From Artemisia argyi (Eukaryota > Streptophyta > Magnoliopsida > Asterales > Asteraceae), in the NCBI GenBank assembly GCA_030686995.1, contig CM060708.1:259192544-259256543 (forward strand): a DNA stretch of 64,000 nt, written 5' to 3'. Every line of letters begins with the position of its first letter. Positions within the stretch are counted from its first letter, which is position 1. The position numbers and the translations under genes are program-made. The notes below the pieces were generated by a model. It did not search any database. It was not told where the DNA came from and was given only the letters and a program-made list of their open reading frames with translations. Of the stretch, positions 1 through 14,547 are shown piece after piece.

Positions 1-1
1 C

Positions 2-2797
2 TGTAAGTCTAAGGGGATTAGAAAGGACTATAGTACTCCAAGAACCCCACAACAAAATGGGGTTGCTGAAAGGAAAAATCGAACCCTCATTGAGGCAGCA
101 AGATCAATGCTTGCAGACTCTAAACTACCCACAATGTTTTGGACTGAAGCAGTAAGCACTGCTTGCTATGTCTTGAATAGGGTATCCATTACTAGACATC
201 ATGTCAAGACACCTTATGAACTTCTCACTGGGAAAGTTCCAGACATACATTATCTTAAACCTTTTGGATGCAAAGTAACCATTTTGAATACTGCTGACAT
301 ACTGGGTAAATTTGATGGGAAAGCTGATGAGGGGTACATTGTGGGTTATTCAGCTCATAGCAAGGCCTATAGGGTTTATAATCTGAATGCCAAAAGGATA
401 GAAGAGACCCTTAATCTAAGATTTCTTGAAGATCAGCCTAATATTCAGGGACAAGGTCATTCTTGGTATTTTGACCTAGATTATTTGACTGACTATTTGG
501 GTTATTCTAGACATGCTTTTAATCCTAATGCAGGTACCAAAGATCCACACTCTAACCCTGCAGGTTCCATGGATGATGACTCAGACTGTGAATCTGAGCC
601 AGAAGAACATACCATTGTTGTACCATCTTTTCCACCTAACCATTTTGTAGGTAATCACTCTGCTGCTGAACAAGATGATGAGTCACATTATGCAGAGGAT
701 CTTGCAAGACTGCAGAAGCAAGAACATGCTGCTACTAAGGAAGCTCAGAAACTCAATGAAAAGGTTACACAAGAGACTGAAGCAATCCTACATCAATCAG
801 CACAAGCTGTCAGTGGAAACAAGGATACTGCTGATGATTCTACTGAAGGCATACCTATTCCCACTGATAAGGTCCTTGATGCTGATCCTACTGATGCTCA
901 TTCTCCCATTTCTACTGAAGTGTCTGCAGACTTTGAGAGGCCCTTTACAAGATTTCCAAGTCCTTCTGATCTTGGAAATTATCAGCCAAAGCCTGGCCTA
1001 TTTCACTCAGCTTCTTATGATACTGAGTGTGGGCCTACAGTTAACAACCTTGATGCCACAATTGATGTTCAACCTACTGCAACTAAAAGGATACATAATG
1101 CTCATCCCCTATCAAAGATTATTGGAGATCCTAAAGATCCTATTAGAACAAGAAGCACTGTAAAGAATACAAAATATGGTAAAGTTGCTTTCATCTCTTA
1201 TGTCTACAATCAAAAGAGGAACAATCACACAGACTTCAAACATTGTCTGTTTGCATGCTTTCTCTCTCAAATAGAGCCAACTAGTGTTCCTCAAGCACTG
1301 GCAGATTCAAGTTGGCTTGAAGCAATGCAAGAAGAGATGCTGCAATTTAAGAATCAGCAGGTTTGAATTTTGGTTCCTCTTCCTGATGGTAAATATGCTA
1401 TTGGGACAAAATGGATTTTGAAGAATAAAAGAGATGCAAGGGGGATTGTGGTGAAGAACAAAGCTAGACTGGTGGCTCAAGGGTTTAGACAAGAGGAAGG
1501 CATTGACTATGATGAAGTCTTTGCACCAGTGGCCAGAGTTGAAGCAATTAGGATATTTTTGGCCTATGCCTCTTATATGGGTTTTATGGTTTATCAGATA
1601 GATGTTAAAGGTGCTTTCTTATATGGTGAGATTGAAGAGGAGGTTTATGTGACTCAACCCAAGGGATTTGAAGACCCTGATCATCCTGAGTACGTGTACA
1701 AGGTTGTCAAAGCTCTCTATGGACTTCATCAAGCTCCCAGAGCTTGGTATGCTAGACTTTCCACATTTCTGCTGAAGAATGGCTACAGAAGAGGTGCCAT
1801 TGACAAGACTCTATTCCTCAAGAAAGATTCCAGGGATATTATTCTTGTGCAGGTGTATGTGGATGATATTATCTTTGGTTCCACCAAAGAAGCATGGTGT
1901 AGAGAGTTTGAAGATCTGATGAAGGGAGAATTTCAAATGAGTGCCATGGGAGAACTCACTTTCTTTCTAGGTTTACAGGTTCAGCCGAAACCTGATGGTA
2001 TTTTTATACATCAGGAGAAACATGTAAAAGATATGTTGTCCAAGTTTGCTATGGAGAATGTCAAGACTGCCACTACTCCCTATGAGGCTCCCAAACCAAA
2101 GAACAATCTTGATCCTGATCTCCCTGTGAATGTTCATTTATATAGGTCAATGATTGGTTCTTTGATGTATTTGACTGCCTCAAGACCTGATATTACATTT
2201 GCTGTGAGTGCATGTTCAAGGCACCAAGTCACTCCACTTACCTCTCATTTGAATGCTGTCAAAAAGATTTTTAAGTACCTGAAAGGCCAACCCAAATTAG
2301 GTCTTTGGTATCCCAAGGAATCTCCATTTCAGCTAGCAACTTATAGTGATAGTGACTATGCTGGTGCAAATTTGGATAGAAGATCCACAACTGGAGGTTT
2401 CCAATTCCTTGGTAGAAGACTGATTTCTTGGCAATGCAAGAAACAGACCATTGTTGCTACCTCTACTACTGAAGCAGAGTATGTTGCTGCTGCCAATTGT
2501 TGTGGACAGGTTCTATGGATTCAGAATCAATTGCTGGATTATGGGTATAACTTTATGAATACTACCATTTTCATTGACAATCAAAGTACAATTTGTATTG
2601 TTAAAAATCTAGTTTTTCATAATAGAACTAAACATATTGAAATCAGGCACCATTTTATAAGGGATGCTTATGAAAAACATTTGGTTAAAGTGGTAAAAAT
2701 TCACACAGATGAGAATGTGGCGGATTTGTTAACCAAAGCATTTGATGGACCAAGGTTTCAATATTTAGTGGTCCATATTGGAATGCTTAACCCTTAA
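2..2797 (+). pseudogene. pol: C1 copia pol: integrase C-terminal part, reverse transcriptase, RNase H
   Basis: The frame is open from base 2, beginning in the integrase core's end (PQQNGVAERKNRTL motif at about 45-95), followed by the integrase C-terminal region with GYSAHSKAYRVYN. A low-complexity linker (about 540-1130) leads into [13 protein letters not shown] near 1457, [15 protein letters not shown] near 1605, and the catalytic YVDD box at about 1855-1866. RNase H follows with [18 protein letters not shown] near 2345, [13 protein letters not shown] near 2470 and the [12 protein letters not shown] block near 2631. The only visible disabling change is an in-frame TGA at 1364-1366, at a place where this family normally has tryptophan (TGG), so one G-to-A change is the likely cause. 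The frame then stays open to the TAA at 2795. No frameshift is seen here. Confidence 0.93.
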
Positions 2798-2807
2798 CTA
2801 CAAAGTT

Positions 2808-2860
2808 TAAGGGGAGGCATAAGCCTCAGGGGAGGCATATGCCTCAGGGGAGGATAATGA
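2808..2860 (+). promoter_or_regulatory. Triple polypurine-tract-like repeat just after C1 pol
   Basis: Eleven bases after the pol stop codon, AGGGGAGG occurs three times (about 2810, 2828, 2846). The first two copies are each followed by a short inverted repeat, GAGGCATAAGCCTC (one mismatch) and GAGGCATATGCCTC (perfect). In ordinary copia elements the PPT lies directly after pol and next to the 3' LTR; here the LTR is 12.5 kb away (5.7 kb without N1). This could be an ancestral PPT left in place when the extra frame was gained downstream, or a second priming site for plus-strand DNA. Confidence 0.6.
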
Positions 2861-3373
2861 GTGTAAACTTTGTAAATTTGTATAAGTTGTATAATTTCTG
2901 AGTTTAAACACCAACCCACTAATAGTTTTGCAAGTTGTTTGGTGTCTTTGCATGTTTTATGTCTGTTTTGCAGATGTTCTGAGATTGTAAGTTATATGTT
3001 AAAGTCACCAAGAGCTGAAGTCAAAGGAATGAGGTCAAAAGTGCTGAACATGGTTTCTTCTAATGAGTTAATTATGCTGAAGGTCTTACACAGTTGATTA
3101 ATTAAGAAGATCTTTTCATTCATTCAAAGAAACAAGTTACAGCTTACATTCAAAGTTCCAACTGAATTACAATGACCATTCCTAAACATTTGGCTAACCA
3201 AGTACTACTAGCTTCTATCACTTATTACAAAATACTTGAGGCTATGACAAGTACAATGATGAAGCTGAAGATGAATATGGAAAAAGAAGAGAAGGAAGAC
3301 TGTGAAGATGCTCAATTACCAAAGTCAAGAAAATACTCAAGAACTTTGTTCCATGGCAACATTCCTCAATCAT
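2861..3373 (+). other. C1 spacer between pol and the antisense frame, no supported gene
   Basis: About 0.5 kb without recognisable coding sequence. It holds a T-rich stretch ending in TTTTGCAG at about 2966-2973, which would fit a splice acceptor for a spliced RNA reaching the extra frame, but nothing proves it. A 77-codon plus-strand frame at 3172-3405 has no recognisable motif and overlaps the 3' end of the antisense frame. Confidence 0.5.
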
Positions 3374-3823
3374 CTACTTCAGTTTCTCCTTTCCCTTACG
3401 TATGATCTCAGCCTTCTTGCTCTGTCCAATATGTTCTTGATGTGGAAGACCAGGTCCTGGAGCAGGAAGATCCAACACCAAATTTGGTGATGTTGGAAGA
3501 GATGGATCCCTTTTACTTGATCTTGGTTGGGATCTCTCTGGTGTGGAAGGAGGAAGAAAGGTTGGATCTTCATTTTCTTCCTCTGAAGAGTCTTCATCAG
3601 AGGTATAGATGAAGGGAGAGACAAGCTCTCTCTCAGCAGGAATGGGTACATTACTTGGTTCACCCTTCCTATGAGCATTCCATTGTCTTTCTTATGCATC
3701 CCATTGTTTCTCCAGTTCTCTTTCATAGTCGGAATCATCAAGCTCCCATGGATATGATGGTAAATCTTCTTCTGAAGATGAAGAAGAGGAATTGTGATAT
3801 GAGGTTTCTGGGTGTGATGACAT
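3374..3823 (-). pseudogene. Antisense reading frame in the C1 spacer, acidic Ser/Glu/Pro-rich protein, one internal stop
   Basis: On the minus strand an ATG at 3823 opens a 149-codon frame ending in TAG at 3376-3374, interrupted only by TAA at codon 44 (3694-3692). The predicted protein starts with a serine run followed by acidic residues, has tryptophan-containing acidic stretches (for example YPWELDDSDYERELEKQW), then a Pro/Ser-rich region, and ends in a lysine-rich tail. No known domain is recognised. Support for real coding: minus-strand bases upstream of the ATG look like a plant promoter and leader, with TTATTTAAT near 3918 and a C-rich, AACCCTAA-containing stretch of about 95 bases before the ATG. 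Antisense frames are known in some gypsy Tat/Athila elements; I know of none at this position in copia. The alternative is a chance frame. Confidence 0.45.
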
Positions 3824-4268
3824 GGTTTTGGTGGAGAATTGGGATTAATTGAGAAATTAGGGTTTGAAAGATGATTTGGGGTAAATTGGTGACTGAGATG
3901 TGATTTGGGGGTGATTAAATAAGCCAAGTTTAGGCGTTACGATAATTAATGCGAGTTGGGTGGCACAGTAAAACCAAGATATTGACTGAAGATATTTTTA
4001 CTTTTGGTTGGTTTCTGCTGATGTTGACCATTCTTCAGCAGATTTGACTTTCATTTCTGCTGAAGGGTAAATTTTCAAATTGGAAGTTTTTGAATTACAC
4101 GTCAGACTTGGTCAATAATTAGTTCCGATAATTTTGACCACGATTGGGGAACTTCCAAATTTAACCCACTTTGCATATCTATTCCTAAACAAAATTATTC
4201 GCTTATCACTCCACTTAAACCCATTATTCTTTGTGTAATTCATAACCGTCTCACGCAAGTTCATTCAA
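3824..4268. promoter_or_regulatory. Putative divergent promoter between the antisense frame and the C1 extra frame
   Basis: This 445-bp gap separates two start codons pointing away from each other (3823 minus, 4269 plus). It is AT-rich. The plus side ends in a C-rich unstructured leader before ATGGCACAACTC. Between 4012 and 4066 the motif CTGCTGA(A/T)G occurs three times, one of them inverted (CTTCAGCAG). The same motif is repeated five times in the first 100 bases of the C1 LTR (15379-15455), so the two regions may answer to the same host factor. Promoter activity is inferred. Confidence 0.45.
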
Positions 4269-5981
4269 ATGGCACAACTCGAATTGAGAGGCGATCATAA
4301 CAAGTATGCTATTCTGAAAAAGGCAAAGGGACATGAAGAATTCGATTTAATGGTGGAGTTTCTACAAAGGTCTAAGATTCATTATGCTCTGACACATAGT
4401 CCCAATTTGGTGTGTGAATCATTGGTGAAGCAATTTTGGGCATCTGCTGCTAAGAGATCTAACACCGAGATTGTTGCTGAGATTGATGGTGTAGAGTATG
4501 TGGTGACAGAAGGATTGATTAGGACAAAGCTTCAGTTGGATGATGAGAATGGTGTGTATCATTCCAACACTGCAGAGATTCTTGCTGGGCTAAGGGAAGC
4601 TGGATATCAAAGTACTGATACATCCAAGTGGCACAAGAATCAATTTTGTCCTAAGTGGAGGTATTTGGTGCATCTGCTGCTTCAATGTATAAGCAATAAG
4701 TGTGGTGGATGGAACCAATTCTCTCTACAATTGGGTTGTGGTATTGTTTGTCTTTCTAAGGGTCAAACTTATAATTTTTCTAAGTTTATCTTTGATAATA
4801 TGCTAGAAAACATTGATAAACAACAGCATAAGTTTTTAATGTACCCTAGGTTCTTACAAATAATTTTAGACATAACCACTGAAGATAGAACCCATGTGCC
4901 TATTAAAAGTCTTGGTTCTAAGTTGTTTGCCTCAATAAAAACTAATTATACTGGGGAACATCACCCTATGTTAGAAGCTATGTTGCCACATGGCAATGAC
5001 AATGTAGTTGAGGGTGATGATGCTGGTAATGTGCCTGCTCCTAATGCTGCTGATGATGGTAATCCATCATCTTATGGTGTTGCTGCTGATGGTAATCCTT
5101 CAGTGGTAATGGAGGAAGCGACAGCTACAACTGCTGAACCATTACCTGATTCTACTGACTTACCACCACCTACCCCTGTACATATGTCACCTAGTCCTAC
5201 CATTTGACCAGCTCAGGATGCTCCAGCTGAGCAAATTCATGAGTTTGAAGATAACTTTCAGCCTCATGAACCTGAGATAACTAGACTGTATACACCTAGT
5301 CCTAGGAGAGAGCCAATTAATGAAGGCTTTCCTAATGTTGTAAATGAGTCTGTTTCTCCTTCAGGGTTCAATGAAGCTCATCTTACCACTGAGCAATCAG
5401 CTGGTAGAGCAGAGGACCCTATTACTCTCACTTTTGTATATGATTCCCTTAACAGGTACATGAAAATTACTGAAGATCTCCAAAAGGAACTTGCTGATAC
5501 CAAGACTACTCTTGGTAATGAAATTGAAAGTTTGAAAAGCAAGGTTCAAGATTTGGAGGCACAGCTAAATCAGCAGAAGCAAAGTAAGGGTGGATTGGAT
5601 TCTACTGAAGTTGCAAAGGAGGCAAATTTGGATTCTCTTGAAATTCTAGCTGAAGTTGCTAAATAGTCTCATGTTGTTCCTACTAAAGCTGTTGAAGTAC
5701 CTAAATCTAAACCAAAAATCTTATATGGTAGAAGAAGAAGTACAAGACAGTATTTGGCAAGGAAAGCTGTTGAGTCTTCCAAAAGTGGTGATGATGATGT
5801 GCTCATGACTGAAGCTACTGATATACTTCAGGAGAAACAATCACCAAGTAGTGTTGCTGCTGACAAATCTGCTGCTAAAAGGAATACATCAGGAGAAGCA
5901 TTCTTTGTAGCAGGGAAAGAATATTTGAATTCCCCTGTTCATCATTCATCTAAGAATCAACAAGTTTCTCCGGATAGAGAG
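4269..5981 (+). pseudogene. C1 extra downstream frame, N-terminal half
   Basis: The frame starts at ATG 4269. Residues about 1-230 form a globular domain with QFWASAA near residue 58 and a pattern of hydrophobic and tryptophan positions (WRYLVHLLLQC, WNQFSLQLGCGIVCLSKG, YNFSKFIFDNML) that I recognise as the start of an extra protein found after pol in composite-family sirevirus elements, sometimes annotated only as retrotransposon protein. A Pro/Ser/Asp-rich linker follows, then a coiled coil (about residues 398-440). In-frame stops are TGA at 5205 and TAG at 5664. The frame is cut at 5981 by N1 and resumes in the same phase at 12868. It may be the counterpart of the env-like frame described for sireviruses; no signal peptide or transmembrane segment is apparent. 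Confidence 0.75.
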
Positions 5982-6730
5982 TGTAACAATTCGTAATTTC
6001 AGGTTAACTTTTATTCCCGAAAATTTCACTATTCAGTTTTTACTATTCACTTTTTACTATTCACTTTTACTATTCACATCAAAAATTTTTATTTCATATT
6101 CTCGTAAGTTAAACTATTTTAATGATAATCCGAGAATTTCACACTCGTCGGATCATTTCTGCAAAAATCACGAAGCTGTGTCCGAGATTTACTTTTAGGT
6201 TTAAACGTCATTCTAGCATCCCGATATGTCCATAAAACATTATAAACAATAGAAATATGATTTTCTCTCATTTTAGGACAATTCCAAAAGTTTTGGAATT
6301 TTACGTTTTTCAGTTCAGCGTTTTACGCGAATTACGCGTTTTAGACCCGTGTTTCCAGTTTTTAGCAGGGTTTTAGCACCCGATAGAACCTACCACTCAT
6401 TTTATATTTTATTATGGAGTATATTGATAAGTTCTAGCATATTTATAAGTTTCATATTTTTAGGATACCCGATTTTACGTTTCGTGACTTAACAACTTAC
6501 GGTTAGCAATTTACGGAGTCAAAACTAGCTACATCCTTAGGATATTATCATCCAAAGACCATGACTACTCATCTAGTCACCCTTATCCAATTGAAACCGC
6601 CTCTAGGGGGGGGGGATTCACACTTGTGGCATGATCTCATGACTTTAGCCATTAGATCAAGACTTATTTACAACTTTGTCACCAAGTTTAAGCACTTTCC
6701 TAGTTAGCTTCCTAACCTCCTCATTCATGC

Positions 6731-6739
6731 TATAAATAG
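6731..6739 (+). promoter_or_regulatory. TATA box of the N1 5' LTR
   Basis: TATAAATAG, with the same sequence at 10518-10526 in the 3' LTR. It is the best TATA match in the first kilobase of the LTR. Confidence 0.6.
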
Positions 6740-7759
6740 CCAACTAGAAACACTTTGATCTTCATCTTTTCATCACCATAAACGCCACACCCATTAATCC
6801 TAGCACCATGATCCTTTGATCTTCAATATACAAGTTACACATAAGAGTTCAAGGTCTTAGTATTCTCTACCTAGTTCTCAAGTTTGTTTGGTGATTCCAT
6901 GGTTGATTTAGGAGCTACACAAGGTTACTAGGGCTGAAGTTAAATGATTTTCACAAGGGTTAGATCAAGGCTAGCAAGGGTTACAAGAGTTGTGGTGAAG
7001 GGTTTGCAAGCTTAGGTTTAGTGTCCTAGTTCTATACTTGACTTCCTTTCTTTAGAAAGCCAAAAGTTGTAAGAAACCCTTATACACATTCTTGCTCAAT
7101 ATCATTTTCATGCTTATTATGTTTCTTTCATGCTATATATGGTCTTTGTATTGTGTTCATGATGTTTAAAAATGGATTAAACAAGTATTGGTATACATAT
7201 GTTAACTTATGACAAGTAAACAAGCAAACTAGTGATTTTTATGGAGAACCACGACCAAAATAGTATAACTATGATATTTGACACTTACTTACTGTTATAA
7301 AGGACTTCAAAAGGAAAACATAGCAATTTGAATCACCTAAAACGAGTACACGAGTCAAAAGTTATGGCCATAAGAAGTTAGCGAAACCAAAACGCCGAAA
7401 CTGCCTATACCCTACAGTTTTGCATTCTGCCAATTTGAAAGTCACCCTTCTGGTCCGATTCATCAAAAAGTTAAAACACAAAAGTTGTCCGGAACGACGT
7501 TTTCGTTCAGGACTAAAGAAGCTCGAGCCCTGAAAACGCTTTCTGAGTGATAATTTTCTTCAAATTCTTAACAGCCCATTTTTAGACCAAAGTCACTATA
7601 TAATAGTTATGATTTACAAAGACCAAGAGGTCTAATGACCTAAAGCCGAGACCACAACCATGGCTAAAGCCAAGGTTAAGTCTCAAGACCATGGTAACAA
7701 TGACCAAGGTCACGGCAAAGCCACGACTAAAGACCATATAACTTTTAAAGATCAGAAAG

Positions 7760-7895
<136 letters not shown>

Positions 7896-9087
7896 ATCAA
7901 ATACTACAATAGTAGGGAGCCTCATGTGAGGAGTTCATTAAGTAAGCCGTCGAGACGAGTTGTGGATTTACGAATTAAAGTGTCCTGGCTCCTCGAACGT
8001 TTACTCCATGACTTCTGAATTATGTCGGCCCGAACGGTAGTAAGAGATGTACAACCTATACATGTTTCATAAACCATTTATATTCAAAGACTTACACTAT
8101 ATACTAAGTACTACATCATGAACATTATGCAAGACATATATAGGCAATTCTTCGTATTCTTAGACGTTACTCCAAACCTAAGTCGCAACGTTCAATTATA
8201 GGCTGCTCTTAGAGACTTTCGCGATTCGACTACCACTTTCATGTCTCATTACATAAGCTTAAGGTGAGTCATAGCCCCTACTCTTTTTATACTTGTTTTA
8301 ACTCTTTGGGGGAGATACATGCTCAACTACTTGCTTACTTGTACAAATACTCTTAAACATTTATACTTGATTGTGTTATACTTGATTGGCATTATACTTG
8401 ATTGCGTTATACATACTTATTACACTATACTTGCTTAATTTAAATACAAGATTCGTATTTACGTGCATACATAATACTCTATTCTGTCGGAGAGGTATTG
8501 GTAGTACTCATGAGAAGATGCCCCTACCCTTGTGTCTATACTTGACCTTGGATGACGTAGTACTATTTGGGAAGATGCCCCTGCCCTTGTGTCTATTCTT
8601 GACCTTGGGTGAATATAATCCGGTGCATTATGTAAACTATCTTTTAGCAGTGGGTTGTGAACACACAGGTTACAAGTCTCTTATGGCGGGACTTGCAACT
8701 GAGTGGATTCACGATGCCTTTGCTGTGTGATCATTCTTTAAGGCTTTTCAACTGTTTTATGACAAACTCTATGAACTCACCAACCATTGTGTTGACACTT
8801 TAGCATGTTTATCTCAGGTTAGTAAGGCGATAGCTAGTGCGTGGAACTTAGAGTCAAGCTGCATATTCTGAAGACTTACGCTTTTATCATTTACCATTCA
8901 AAACTTTGTATACATGTATGTATCATACTTTGGAATCTCAAGTTTGTAACTCAGAATTTATTAATCGAATGGTAACTTTTCAAAACGTCTCATTTAGAGT
9001 TCGTTTTCTATACCTTGTACTTTGAATTATGAAGTAGCACCCCTATGACATAGTCTTCCGCTGCGGTATTTTGGGGGTGTTACAGAT

Positions 9088-9099
9088 TGGTACCAGAGC
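9088..9099 (+). promoter_or_regulatory. N1 primer binding site, initiator tRNA-Met type
   Basis: TGGTACCAGAGC lies three bases after the LTR end and matches the complement of the plant initiator tRNA-Met 3' end (TGGTATCAGAGC) with one difference. Confidence 0.85.
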
Positions 9100-9485
9100 C
9101 TTGGTTATAGAGAACTAGGTTGCATTTAGTGCCTAGACTATAACTGCTATATACGTTAAGACTCTCCTCTTCATTTTCCTTACACACACTTCATACACAT
9201 ACGCTTCTTGGTAATTGTTGGTTTAGTTCCACGCTGTTAGATGATGTGACTTTAGTATTATAAGGAGCCCCAGAGATTAGCCGAGTCATTAGAAACATGG
9301 AGCTCAGTAATAACTAATTATTTAACTTGATCTTTTGACAGTTCTTGTTTGATGAGACACAAGATTTGAGTTAAATAATATTATTGCTTAGCTTTAGGGA
9401 TTTGATGACTTGATTATCTTACTATCGGCCTCAGAAGGCGGATTTTTGTTTCGGAAATTCTTAAGTAGGATGATTTAGAATCTCC

Positions 9486-9599
9486 TTATTTAAATGGATT
9501 AGGACGCCTCTTCATTTAAATAAAGAAATTGTAAATCACCGAACCATAAGTTTATGAGACCTTACTTACATAAATTTGGACGCTTCTTTATGTAAGTAA
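9486..9599 (+). other. Pair of hairpins with a common loop in N1
   Basis: Hairpin 1 has an 11-bp perfect stem, TTATTTAAATG (9486-9496) with CATTTAAATAA (9513-9523), and a 16-base loop. Hairpin 2 has a 13-bp perfect stem, TTACTTACATAAA (9562-9574) with TTTATGTAAGTAA (9587-9599), and a 12-base loop. The stems are unrelated, but both loops contain GGACGC followed by YTC. Confidence 0.7.
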
Positions 9600-9755
9600 T
9601 GTGTTATAAATAAGTGGGCTTAGTTGTAGCCGATACAACTCCTTAACCAGAACCTTAGACGAATCAGAGTAAACACCACTATATTAGAGATCCCAAATTC
9701 TCTTAGACACACCGTAAGTAGCTAACATCAACTGAACTTCGAGACGAAGTTCTAT

Positions 9756-9770
9756 TTAAGGGGTAGAGAC
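9756..9770 (+). promoter_or_regulatory. N1 polypurine tract
   Basis: TAAGGGGTAGAGAC directly precedes the TGTAACA start of the 3' LTR, the standard place for plus-strand priming. Confidence 0.8.
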
Positions 9771-12862
<3,092 letters not shown>

Positions 12863-12867
12863 GAGAG

Positions 12868-14547
12868 GTTCAAGAAGTACCTTATGAACCTATGGAAGAT
12901 TTGAATGCTCATCATGATGATATTGCTGAAGAAACAGATGTGGATTTGGATGAGCTTGTTACAATTGAAGACAGAGCTGCACAAGAAAATCTCTTCCAAG
13001 TATGGGAAGACTATAAGAAGAGTGCTAATATGGCTGAGGAACAACAAGCCAATATTGATGCAGCATATGAGTCTGTAACTCAAAGATATGTTTCTAATTT
13101 ACCTATTGAAAGACAAGAGAATTGGATGCAGCTGTTCAAGAGTTTGATGAGTCAGATTGGCAGCAGATTGGAAAACAAGTGCTTGATAATTTTGATTTAG
13201 CTACAGACATCTTTGCTAAAAGAGTGAAAAAGGAAGACTGGCCTTCTGAAATTGTGAAAGTGATGAAGTTAAGATGAGTTAAAAGCCAAAGCTAAAAGAG
13301 ATAAACCTATGACTCAAGCACATCAGAGGGATTATATGAGAACATATGCGAGAAGTCAAAGCAGTTCCTTGTTTAATAATGCTTGGTCTAAGAAACAAGT
13401 GTGGGAACTTCCATTTGACAAACTGGTTGAGATTTATAACAGAATCAAGACTAGAAATGAAAAAACTGGAATGGGTGCTTCTAAGAATATTCCTTTACCT
13501 GATATTTCTGCTGATGTACCACCTGTTGCTGCTTCATCTTTTGTGGATAAAGGTAAAGCTAAAGTGATAGCAGAAGATCCTCCATCTAGAAAGAGAACCA
13601 GAAGACAACTGGAGCTAGAAAGATTGGGTGAAGAGGCTGCTAGGAAGTTAGATGAGGAACAAAAAGCTGAACAAAAAGCTGAACTTGCAAGATTTCATGA
13701 GCTGAAGGTAAGAGAAGTTGAACTTCAAGCGGCTAGAAACATACAGATAAGGAAGGCTATGGATGAACAATATGCATCTGCTGCACTTGAATCTTCTCAG
13801 GATTCTACTGATGAACAATTAGATACTCCATCAGTGGAAACTGATGCTGCAGAAGGTGATTCTGCTGAAGCTGAAGTTCATGCTGCTATTTATGTTCCTG
13901 GAAGAAGAGGCAAGAGAATGGCTAAAGTCAGATCTTCACATTCAAAACAAAGCCTTATCAATGTGAATGCTTCTGATGCTTCATTTATAAGAGAAGGATC
14001 CCCTGATGATTGGCCTGAGGGAACTAGAGATGTTTTGGTTCACTGGGAGTTAAGTAAAAATGGTCAAGTTAATACCATTTACAGATTGGATAAAACTTTC
14101 ATATCCTTTACATTTCTTCAACAGATTCTACATCTTGTGGATCATCAGGATTTGGTCACTCTATATGAGTTGGTTCTTAAGTATTAAGCAAATCATACTC
14201 CTGAAGGGTCTGGATTATATTTGTTAGGTGATCTTCAAGTGTTGTTTGATTCTTCTACTCCCACTGGTGCAAGCTATGATATATGGAAGAACAATCAGAG
14301 ATGGAAAGTTCAGAGTTGGAAGTTCTATCCTATGCCTTATGTTCATGTTTTGGAAACTACAACTGGTCTAAGGCTTATTATGGATCTTACCAAAAGATAT
14401 CCTCTGAAAGTGTCTCTGATGGAGAAAATGCTACAACAAAAGTTGGAAACTCCTCCTGATCCAGTTGGGAATGCAAGGTTGTTTGCAGAATCTTTGGTGA
14501 AGGTCTTCAAACAAAGGATTAAGACTTCCAGAGCAGCATCTGATTAG
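12868..14547 (+). pseudogene. C1 extra downstream frame, C-terminal half
   Basis: This continues the frame at 4269-5981 in the same phase once N1 and one TSD copy are removed. It begins with an acidic region, then a block with QRDYMRTYARSQSSS near 13324 that recurs in related elements, a basic nuclear-localisation-like KRTRR near 13596, a charged helix (about 13600-13780), and a conserved C-terminal domain with WRVQ/WKVQSWKFYPM, YVHVLETT and a YPLKVSLMEKML block near 14400-14440. Disabling changes are a frameshift near 13125 that is reversed near 13270 (the shifted frame meets TAG at 13198 or TGA at 13274), and an in-frame TAA at 14185. Stop TAG at 14545. The function of this family is unknown; the assignment to the extra sirevirus frame is by remembered resemblance. 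Confidence 0.75.

Larger units (their letters stand above)
9085..9770 (+). other. N1 internal region, 686 bp, non-coding, with three hairpins
   Basis: It starts with the primer binding site and ends with the PPT. No frame of useful length is present. It contains a stem-loop directly after the primer site (arms GTTATAG 9104-9110 and CTATAAC 9138-9144, inner CTAGG/CCTAG) and two hairpins at 9486-9523 and 9562-9599 with different stems but a shared loop motif GGACGC. The region presumably carries the packaging and dimerisation signals that let helper proteins copy the element. Confidence 0.75.

Noticed and set aside
3379..3927. Longer minus-strand frame of 182 codons over the same place as the antisense frame
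   Set aside because: Its composition (His/Leu/Pro/Gln-rich) is that of an out-of-frame shadow; the frame 3374-3823 has the better protein composition and leader.
8386..8730. Possible gene in the N1 LTR (and 12275-12508)
   Set aside because: Frames run over the 56-bp tandem units, differ between the LTRs in start and phase, and show no domain.
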